In this document: in pieces, positions 56,311 to 64,000 of the stretch
How positions within the stretch are numbered: position 1 is the first letter of the stretch
How the letters are laid out: each line of letters begins with the position of its first letter
Origin: Hemerocallis citrina
Lineage: Eukaryota; Streptophyta; Magnoliopsida; Asparagales; Asphodelaceae
Direction: 5' to 3'
Assembly: GCA_017893485.1 (NCBI GenBank)
Contig: CM030361.1
Span: 309,233,724-309,297,723 of the forward strand
Length of the DNA: 64,000 nucleotides
Notes under the pieces: model-generated
Told to the model about the DNA's origin: nothing
Databases searched by the model: none
The model's input: only the letters and a program-made list of their open reading frames with translations
Program-made: the position numbers and the translations under genes

Positions 56311-56559
56311 ATACAAATATATTTATTATTTTTTAATGATAACCGTTGCTCCCCCTGGGTGAAAATTCTGGCTACGCCACTGTGGAGAACACATATCTCT
56401 GTACTATATACTCCTCATCTTTATTCATCATCTATTCAACAGTGTACTAGGTTCTTAGAATCAGGACCTCAGTTTGTTGGTAACATCCTTAAATTGTGTC
56501 GCCTGATAAGCTGATATCCACTAAACTTGTTAGCGTTAGGATGTCGAATAAACTTGTAA

Positions 56560-56925
56560 GCAAACTAGTCAGACATGTAGGTCAGTAAATCGGACCGGAC
56601 AGGACCAGACAGCCATATGTTCAAGCTCGGACCGAAATTCTAGTCGGACGGGCTTATGTCTGGCTCGATCCAAATCAGACAAAAATTTTATAGTCCGGAC
56701 TCGGTTCGATAAAGCATGGACCGCAATAATACTCGGACAAACTTATGTTCGGCTCGAGCCCGATAAAACATCAAGTTTAGTTTGTATAACAGCTCAGACG
56801 GTTCACGGTCGGACCATTTCTCGAGCCGGACTCGAACAAACGACGGACCGTCATGTTCATTTTACTCCCGTACCGACATGCAGTATATTAACATTTATCT
56901 AAAACGTATCTATCACATTCATTTA
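56560..56925. repeat. Degenerate 'cggac/gctcg' repeat
   Basis: Contains 'cggaccggacaggaccagac', 'ggactcggttcgataaagc', 'ggctcgagcccgataaaaca'. It resembles decayed hAT-type 'cggctcg' repeats, but no ends are identified. Confidence 0.4.
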
Positions 56926-57971
56926 GGGGGCGTTTGGTACACAAATTGGAAAATTCATGGGAATGAAAGGATTACTAGGAATGCGAGGGTGGGAATAAAG
57001 ATTTTCGGGAATGTTGCATTATCACGTTTGATATAGTACATTGCATTCCCAGGAATCATTTATTATTGTAATTTTTTATTCTAGTTTTTTTTTTGCTTTT
57101 TTTAATTGTTTGTTATGAAAATCACGTGAGAATGCTCAAATCGCATGATTTTAGGGAGGAATATATTTTATTATTATATATATTTTTTGTTATTTTATTG
57201 TTTGTTATGGAAATCCCATGAGAATCCTCAAATTCCATGATTTTAGGGAGGATTATATTTTTTTATTATATTTTTTTTGGATATTTTTTTGTTTGTTATG
57301 GAAATCCCATGGGAATCCTCAAATCCCATGGTTTTTGGGGGGAACTGAAATACTTCCCAACAAAGGATTTTGATTCCATTAGGAATCTATCATTAGCATT
57401 GGTCTAAATACCCGAAACCCGGACCCGGCATTGGATCGGACCCGACCCGGACCCGGCATTGGACCGAAACCGACCCGGCCTATCTGGGTCCGGGTCCTAA
57501 AATGGGACCCGTTGTACTTTCGGGTCCGGGTCCGGGTCCGCTCAACAGAGACCCGACCCGGACCCGGACCCGTTAAAAAGACCCAAAAAATCAACATAAA
57601 AATAAATATTCTACCCTCATTCCTTTCCCCATTCCTCCTCAATTCTAAATCTTCCTCTTCCATACTCAAAACTCATGAATTTTTCTTCTCTCCTCTATTC
57701 TAAATTCTCCACTCGCCGCCTCCGCTCGCCGCTTACACTCTCTCTCCTACCCGTTCGGGTAGGAATATTCTAATAGGATCCGGACCCGAAACCAGACCCG
57801 GTCCTCATGGGTCCGGGTCCAGGTCCGGGTCCGGATAGTGAATGATCCGATCCGACCCGATACCAATGCTATCTATCATTCCTTCTAAAACTATGCGTGT
57901 CACATGTCAAATAAGGTAGCTTAAGAGGAATATGAGATTTCCATGTATATTCCCACGTACCAAAGACTCCC
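56926..57971. mobile_element. PIF/Harbinger-like element with TTA duplication, hosting a hAT MITE
   Basis: The left end GGGGGCGTTTGGTACACAAA and right end GTACCAAAGACTCCC are inverse with a few mismatches; TTA flanks both sides (56923-56925 and 57972-57974). The inside has three ~95-bp repeats ('tgtttgttatggaaatccca', 'gggaatcctcaaatcccatg') at about 57105-57345. Without the nested 478-bp hAT MITE and its duplication it is about 560 bp, so it is a non-coding MITE. Confidence 0.75.
57394..57871. mobile_element. hAT-type MITE (478 bp), TSD TCTATCAT
   Basis: Ends TAGCATTGGT and ACCAATGCTA are exact inverses. TCTATCAT flanks both sides (57386-57393 and 57872-57879), an exact 8-bp duplication as in hAT. 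The interior is extremely rich in 'cccggacccg' repeats in both directions. Relatives: 9345-9575 and perhaps 61590-61795. Confidence 0.85.
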
Positions 57972-58299
57972 TTATTGTACTTGGACATAAATAAGATCAT
58001 CAATCCTCCACGAATCTCAAAATCCATTTGTGGACTTGGATCCTACAAATTAAAATCCGACCTGTCAAGAATTTTATTATATCAACGTCGTTAAGTCATT
58101 ATAGTTTCTAGTTTGCACGCAAAATGAAACCCCAAAACGGCAGCAACTAAACCCGATTAGAATAACCCAAAGAAAGCCGAGTTCCGGTCACCGCCAGTAA
58201 CCACTCTTCAACTCCTCCGCCAAATTCCTATCTAAAAACCCGAATCGAAGACCTCTTCATCTTCATCTTCCGCGTTCTCCTCAAAATTCCCGCCAAATC

Positions 58300-58504
58300 A
58301 TGGACGACTTCCTGCTTCGATCCCGAGCTTCGGCCAACTCGTACCTCTCCCAGTACGAGCCGATCGTCCTCGTCGCTGCTCCGATCGCGGCTCTATTCGT
58401 CGCGCGAGCTCTCCACTCCTTCGTGAGCGCGATCCAGGACCGGGGGATTAAAGCGGCGGTGATCGGATTCGTGATGAGCGTCGTGAAGTGAGTTTTTTTG
58501 CGGA

Positions 58505-58547
<43 letters not shown>

Positions 58548-58638
58548 TTAGGGTTTTGGATTGAGATTTGGTGGTTTTTTTTGGGGATGCAGGTTGGTGC
58601 CGGGGGTGAGCGGGTACATCGCGGCGGAGAAGAGGAAG
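58300..58638 (+). CDS. DPL1: Sphingosine-1-phosphate lyase, first two exons only
   Basis: 5' part of the ER-membrane, PLP-dependent lyase that cleaves phosphorylated long-chain bases to an aldehyde and phosphoethanolamine. Exon 1 is 58300-58487 (188 nt) and exon 2 is 58593-58638 (46 nt). Junctions: GTGAA|GTGAGT and GATGCAG|GTTGG, then AAG|GTGGGA. The protein starts MDDFLLRSRASANSYLSQYE, has a hydrophobic membrane anchor at about residues 22-40 ('IVLVAAPIAALFVARAL') and 'GIKAAVIGFVMSVVK', joined in frame to LVPGVSGYIAAEKRK, as in plant DPL1 N-termini. Downstream exons (PLP-binding core) are not found before 64000; the gene either continues beyond the edge through transposon-filled introns or is truncated. 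Intron 1 carries a (TTA)n repeat. Confidence 0.82.
58505..58549 (+). repeat. (ATT)n microsatellite in DPL1 intron 1
   Basis: About 14 ATT units in the 105-bp first intron, so nearly half of the intron is the repeat. Confidence 0.9.
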
Positions 58639-58963
58639 GTGGGATTGTTTTGCTTTGAGATTCGGAATTTTAGTGGATTGGATGAGGAGTGTGATGGAAT
58701 GTGTGAATTGTTCGATTGTTGTTTTCGTTGTTGTTTGCATTTTAGGTTTGGTTGAGTAAGTGTGTGGTTGGAAATGTAGTTCAGTTAATGATAACTGGAG
58801 TCTTGTGGAGTGTAGCTTAGGTATGTGCAATTATTGCATTTTTGGAGTTGAGGTAACTGCAATTATCGAAGTAGACCAAAACTCCCAAGTTGTGGTAATG
58901 TTTGAGGGAATCTTTGTGGACAGAGACTTGGAGTGTACACAACACACACACACACACATGTTA

Positions 58964-59165
58964 TAAACCTAAGCCGTTGTTCCGAAACAACGACTGAGGT
59001 TCAAAATAACTGAAGTTGTTGTTCCAAACAACGGCTTCAGTGGTTTGCAATGGAGAGAGAGAGAGAGCAATGCTCCATTGCAAACCACCGAAGCCGTTGT
59101 TCGGAACAACGACTTCAGTTATTTTGAACCTAAGCCGTTGTTTCGAAACAACGTCTTAGGTGTAT
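58964..59165. repeat. Long imperfect palindrome made of nested hairpins
   Basis: Two arms of about 93 bp face each other around 'ggagagagagagagagcaat'. Each arm itself contains two hairpins of the 'gccgttgttccgaaacaac' type. 'gcaatgctccattgcaaacc' at the centre resembles the MULE-MITE terminus 'gaaatgctccattgaaaatg'. It lies just downstream of DPL1 exon 2, in what may be its intron. Probably a rearranged MULE-family end. Confidence 0.75.
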
Positions 59166-59272
59166 AACATAAGCCATTGGAACAACGACTTTAGTGGTTT
59201 GCATACCCGTTTGCACAGGACCCATTTGCAATTGAGCATTGCACACACACACACACACACACAGAGATCTTC

Positions 59273-59598
59273 CGTTGTGCACCACTACCGTGTGCACTCG
59301 CCCTTTTGGCAATCGCATGGATGATCCAAACCGTTCACATTGATCTATACGTCTAAATTAGTTTAAATATGTAAAATCAAGTCATTTGAAACTCATTTGC
59401 CCATGCATTGAAGTGTTGCAAAATTTTATGGCTGAATATTGTTTTTACTTATAATGACATGATGGATGGATAAATGAATTTTAAATGACTTGATTTTACA
59501 TATTTAAACTAATTTAGGCGTGTAGATTAATGTGAACGGTTTGGATTATCCATGCGATGGCCAAAAGGGCGAGTGCACACTGTAGTGGTGCACAACGG
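59273..59598. mobile_element. Foldback MITE, relative of 5720-6090
   Basis: Ends 'ccgttgtgcaccact' and 'agtggtgcacaacgg' are exact inverses. The interior 'ccgttcacattgatctatac', 'aaatatgtaaaatcaa' and 'tgatggatggataaatgaat' match the first foldback element. Arms about 150 bp. Confidence 0.75.
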
Positions 59599-59600
59599 TA

Positions 59601-59638
59601 ATCCAAACCCCACTGGCTACCCAAAATTAATGCAAATT

Positions 59639-59711
<73 letters not shown>

Positions 59712-59742
59712 TTGCATTAATTTTGGGTAGCCAGTGGGGTTT
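59601..59742. repeat. Palindrome around a (TA)n run
   Basis: 'atccaaaccccactggctac' 'ccaaaattaatgcaaattta' is followed by about 65 bp of TA (59643-59707) and then the exact inverse up to 'ggggtttggat'. A near-perfect cruciform-forming sequence of about 140 bp. Confidence 0.85.
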
Positions 59743-59844
59743 GGATTCGGTTGCTCATATACCATGTGAAAGATCTTACTAGTGGACTCCCCACTGGATT
59801 CGGTTGCTCATATACCATGTGAAAGATCTTACTAGTGGACGGAA
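59743..59844 (+). repeat. 53-bp tandem duplication
   Basis: 'ggattcggttgctcatatac' recurs at 59743 and 59796; the second copy ends in 'agtggacgg'. The two copies are nearly identical. Confidence 0.85.
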
Positions 59845-59996
59845 AGTCCGAAGTTATGGTAAGAGTCGAGGGTTTAGTATTTATATTATAACATGCTCTT
59901 GCAGGTTGAGGGCCCCACGTGGGCCAAGACAAGCACGGACGTTGACATGACCGAAGTTTAGACATAATTTATCATAACTGTGGACTGTCAAAGCTT

Positions 59997-60293
59997 GGCT
60001 ATGTTTGGAAACAAAGTTAAGATAACCAAAGTTTTCTAAAATTTGGAGGTACAAGGTATGCTAACTTGGGTTGTCTTATTTGTACCTCCTACTTAAAGTT
60101 AGCTTCATAGTTAAGAAAAACATAGATAAGAGTGAAGTTTGGATAATTGCACTTATCTCAACTTTTGTGGTGAGAAAACTGCAGCTAGCTTAACTACAAA
60201 TAAGTCCCAAATATATCAAAGTTAGGATAAGTAGTCTTTTGTTAAGGTATGTGAGATAACTCTAGTTATATAACTTTGTTCCCAAACATAGCT
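59997..60293. mobile_element. Candidate MITE with 'GGCTATGTTTGG' inverted ends
   Basis: 'ggctatgtttggaaacaaag' at the left faces 'ctttgttcccaaacatagct' at the right. The interior is AT-rich and non-coding, with partial self-complementarity. No clear target duplication, so the superfamily is open. Confidence 0.6.
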
Positions 60294-61585
60294 ATAGTAT
60301 AAGATAGCTAAATTTATTTTTATAGTTGGTGGTAGAGGTATGATAGCCAGAGTTAGGATACTTGCAGCTTTAGTTAAAGATAAACTCTATTCATCCTACC
60401 TTTTGTTTTGAAACTCACTGTGAGAGCATTGTGCACATTGGTCATCCTGTTTGAAGTTGGAAAATGCGTACAATTGGCTATATGTGTTTGAGGCTTGTGG
60501 CCCACACATCTAGTGTTCACACAGCTAGAAACACCCAACTTTGTAGTTATTATAGTAAAATTTGGATATCTAGTAAATTGAATGGTATGTGCATTGCGTT
60601 GTAATAGTGTTGATGCAATTTTGATTTGAGTGCACATGTCTGTAACAGTTATAATTAGAGAGTTGGGATGTAGTTATGTGGACATTGGATGTATGATCTC
60701 ATATGTGTATTGCATGTGCTTTCCGTTAATGGATTTATGACGTGCATGCTAAAATAAACTAAAGTACAATTGTGCCTCACCCGAACTACCTTGCATGCTG
60801 ATATTCTGCATGATCTGAAAGGACCCACACACCTTGCAGACTGTTTGTTGGTAAGGGCTCCAATAGGTTTAATTTACCTTTGCAGCTATGGGAGGTTCAA
60901 TTTATTAGTCACGGTATTAAATGGTGCAGAATCTCAACAAGACTATTAATGTCACAGCACCACAAAAGATGGATCCAGACACTAGCAGCATACTGATATA
61001 AATATATAGCCTGAAGTTGCTTTAAATGTTGCTTCTCTTCATCAGAGGGAAATATACTTACAATATTAACACCTCTTCAATGCCTAATTATATGTGGCAT
61101 TTAATAAAACCTATAAGATTATCAAAAAGTAAATAAATTAGTTGAGTCTTAATTCTCCTTGTGTATAGCTTTAAATTGCCAATTCTACAGTACAAGATCT
61201 TATAATCACTACATTTTGTGCACTACAATACAGTAAAGTTGTGCCACATTATTTGGTGCACACAACACCAATGTAGTGATCCTAGCATTAAGTCTGCTGC
61301 TAAGCTTCCTAAGGAACCGGTGATGAGCCCTGTTACTGAATCCCCAACGGTATTAGTGGTGCCACAACCCACTCTGTACAACTACCCTCCCATTTGCATT
61401 CATCTGAACCATTTTCCAAAGAGTATATGAAAAAAAATAAATGCAATTTCAGAATCTAAATAACTCAACGTAATCATCTCAACCATGGAAGAGGTGCCCA
61501 ACAGACGTATTCTCTGCACTTAAAAATATGGTCTCTCATAGTTGCAAATATGTCAACTTTAACTCCTTATGAAAATAGGCATCCT
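60294..61585. other. Intergenic or DPL1 intron, no exon recognised
   Basis: I looked for DPL1 exon 3 ('VVDKLQSG'-like) and did not find it. An open stretch at 61218-61430 has 'KSAAKLPKEPVMSPVTESPT', unrecognised and without splice context. Confidence 0.45.
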
Positions 61586-61589
61586 AATG

Positions 61590-61795
61590 TAAGAGTGGCA
61601 ATCGGGTTGATCGGGCCGGGTCGGGTCGAACTTGTGCGGGTTGAACCCATGCGGGTCGAACCCAAGTCTGGACGGGTTCGGGTCGGGTCGAATGCTTAAC
61701 GTGGCCGGACCGGGTTCGAATTTGGTATTGTCGACCCGGTCGACCCGCGAACCCTAATGGGTTGACCCGGGTCACGGGTTGGCCCGGTTGAGCAT
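61590..61795. repeat. hAT-like 'gggtcgggtcgaac' repeat
   Basis: Begins 'agagtggcaatcgggttgat', a common hAT-MITE start in plants, followed by 'ggtcgggtcg' and 'tcgacccggtcgacccgcg' in both orientations. It is followed by a (TA)n run at about 61818-61853. The right terminus is not clear. Confidence 0.5.
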
Positions 61796-61812
61796 ATTTG
61801 TTTTTTTTCCAA

Positions 61813-61857
<45 letters not shown>

Positions 61858-62079
61858 GTAATAAGAGTCAAAGAGTGAAAGTGTGAAAGAAAATTGTATA
61901 TATTTTCATTTGAACTTCTATGATTTTTTTTACAAATTTTTTACATGCAATTTGCTAGCTAGATATTGTTGGTCTTCAATTTGCTATTGTTGTTGTTGTT
62001 CTTTGGGCGAGTTGTTTCCACTTGTTGACGCGTCGACCCTGATTTCTTGAGTTCTATCTTCAGTCTTCATCCAATCTTT

Positions 62080-64000
62080 TGTCACGCCTCGCTTTCCAGA
62101 ATACGGGAACACAGGCATGTAACTGAGGTCCAGCGAATGATATAAGCACGCCTACTCATATCATCCATAAGCTGTACCAGTTTTAGCTCAACAATATAAG
62201 AAAAATGAATCACAACCACGCAGAGAACATAATCACATAAACGAGAATGAAATTCAATAACCGAATTTGGAATATAAGAACTTACCAAATAGCCCGAGAG
62301 GCTCCTGCTCCAATCGTAGAAGAACTGTTCGTCAATGCCTTTTGGAAATTCTTCTTGTACACCTGTACTTGTTCATCTAAAAGAAAGAATAATTTGTCGT
62401 TAGAGCAAGTACGGACAGCAAGTAGTGAAAGCAGAGAGTAAGGAACAAGGTATATGAAGAAATATGAATCAAGATCAGATTACAAGGACAATAATGGTAC
62501 TAATAAACAATGGTCTTAATCGAGTATATATACATGTCAATTTAAGTTCATTATAGTGTCATTTCTCCTATTTAGTGCACGTACTACTGCGTCCCATACC
62601 ACAGGTTCGGTGCACGCAAAACAGTGTACGTTGAGACATAGTGGTGGGATCTACAGAGCGTGTACTCGGTATCAATAACAATCATTTACCATTTACAATC
62701 AATCAATTTCCAATTTTTCAATCAATCATTCACAATCAATACTTCTCCTTCCATGTCAATACGATATCACGATAGGCCTTACCGAGTACATTTTCTGAGA
62801 CTGTCCACTACTAAGTCAACCCTTATAAACCCCGACTTGTTTAGTATTTTATTATTATGTCACTCATGTCCATGTAAGTGTGTATAAGGATGTCAAGGGA
62901 ACGATACGAATGCAGCAACATGATGCATTGCTAAATAATAAACATGAAGTAGCAATCTAAAACAACAATTCTCTTTATATTATTTTAACTGATTCCTATT
63001 ATAACTGGGTCGAAACTTCAGTACAAGACAGACAAGGCAGCAGGAATTATAAAAGCTATCACGTATATGTTCATTCAAGTCGATAATCAACATATTATTG
63101 TATCAGGAAATGCATTACACTAATGTACAACAATTAAAATGTTCTTTTCTGTGTGCAATTCAATTTATGAAGTCATCGATCAAGTCACAATATCTCATTC
63201 AATCAATATATTCAATCTCCATTCATTTCCTTGTATACAATTCTAGTCATTTCATTTATGTCAATTGTGTATGTAGGCTTGGGTTTGAGTCAATGGATAC
63301 TAATAAGATGTCAAGAGTACGTCGGGTTAGCTCGTGTAAACTCTCGATACTCCCAACGGAAGGGACACAAGGCAAATTAGAATAATTAAGATGGAACTAC
63401 TTGCATAGAGATCAAAAATCTTGAACTAGAGTAAATAACGGAGTTCAAGTGGACTTGCCTTTTTCTTGTAGACGATTCAATAATATAATATTAAGGAATA
63501 ACGGGATCAGAATTTCGGGGAGCAATCCCAAGAACGCGTGCGAAGACCGAGCGAGAAAATCAAAGCAATAAGTAGCAAACAGTGAGAGCGCCCCACACTG
63601 GCTCTGCTCGAACAGCAAACGACAAATATGGGATCTGTGCGGCAAAACAGCAAACAACAAAAGCGACCAATAGGATATCACCCTCGCACCGGATCTGCCC
63701 CAAACACGGGACAGCGAAGATGGGATTTGGTGTGGCCGAAACACGGGACACTGCACTCAACCAATCAGACTTCTTCTCCTTTACTTCGACTGGGCGAGAG
63801 AGAGAGTGCGCCGGAGGGAATGGCGACCAGCGTGGGCACTCGGGGACAACGGCGGCGATGTGCGGTGGCGTTGGTCGGGAAGCGACGCAACACTAGAACG
63901 GCGCGAGGGGAAGCTTCGACGGCGAGAGCGACTGGCTCTGTTTCGCACTCGAAAACAGAGGAGAAGGAACGGGACTCCGGCAGGACTTGGACGGCGATGA
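62080..64000 (-). mobile_element. 3' part of a minus-strand LTR, running off the window
   Basis: The plus strand starts TGTCACGCCTCGC, the inverse of a GCGAGGCGTGACA LTR end. 'gcgtcccataccacaggttcg' (62590) resembles 'gcatcccatactacataggtc' in the solo LTR at 35404-38824, in the same orientation. By that comparison the region to the window edge is LTR. The last 250 bp are GC-rich and CpG-rich ('ggacaacggcggcgatgtgc'), possibly the LTR leader or an unrelated gene start. Solo or full-length cannot be told. Confidence 0.55.

Noticed and set aside
61218..61430. Possible exon 'KSAAKLPKEPVMSP...'
   Set aside because: No recognised family, no flanking splice sites that link to DPL1.

Overview
This is a repeat-dense stretch of a flowering-plant nuclear genome, probably a eudicot; I cannot name the species. 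The evidence is spliced plant genes (a group IIc WRKY factor and the 5' end of a sphingosine-1-phosphate lyase gene), plant LINEs, Ty3/gypsy and copia LTRs, Helitrons, FAR1-type MULEs, PIF/Harbinger and hAT MITEs, and long TA microsatellites. Only two host genes are supported. The rest is layered transposon sequence, and there is one 500-base assembly gap (42714-43213).

Left part (1-15 kb): a 5'-truncated L1-type LINE (1-3440), then a WRKY gene on the minus strand. Its two exons (9160-8781 and 5369-5189) are separated by a 3.4-kb intron filled with Helitrons, a foldback MITE and a LINE fragment. Beyond it lie a 200-bp hAT MITE with target duplication, more mini-Helitrons, an RTE-clade LINE relic and a truncated copia LTR.

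15-21.4 kb: a Ty3/gypsy element with a 2.9-kb 5' LTR, tRNA-Met primer site, gag, protease, RT and RNase H. It is cut off before integrase.

21.4-41.7 kb: the most interesting part, what looks like one large degenerate Mutator-like element (MULE). It has a FAR1-type transposase gene (plus strand) converging on a plant-mobile-domain (PMD) gene (minus strand). Between their 3' ends lie two tandem arrays of about 127-bp units, each unit holding two near-perfect hairpins, around telomere-like and ACATGTGG-rich sequence. Similar imperfect palindromes occur upstream of both genes. Each gene is split by a solo LTR (4230 bp with CTGCT duplication; 3421 bp with AGTCG duplication), and removing the LTR restores the local reading frame. 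The right end carries a MULE-type terminal sequence; the left end is lost at the gypsy junction. A 558-bp MULE-MITE at 55.8 kb shares the terminal sequence and the hairpin, so the hairpin marks a transposon family.

43-46.7 kb: a minus-strand LINE split by a copia-type LTR, a TA-flanked MITE and tandem duplications.

46.7-55.5 kb: an 8.8-kb non-autonomous Helitron with canonical ends that carries exon fragments of CLC-e chloride channel, an RluA-type RNA pseudouridine synthase (twice) and a RimP-like protein.

55.7-64 kb: the MULE-MITE, a PIF/Harbinger-like element with a hAT MITE nested in it (both with target duplications), the first two exons of sphingosine-1-phosphate lyase (plus strand, running toward the right edge), palindromic repeats, and the 3' end of another minus-strand LTR reaching the window edge.
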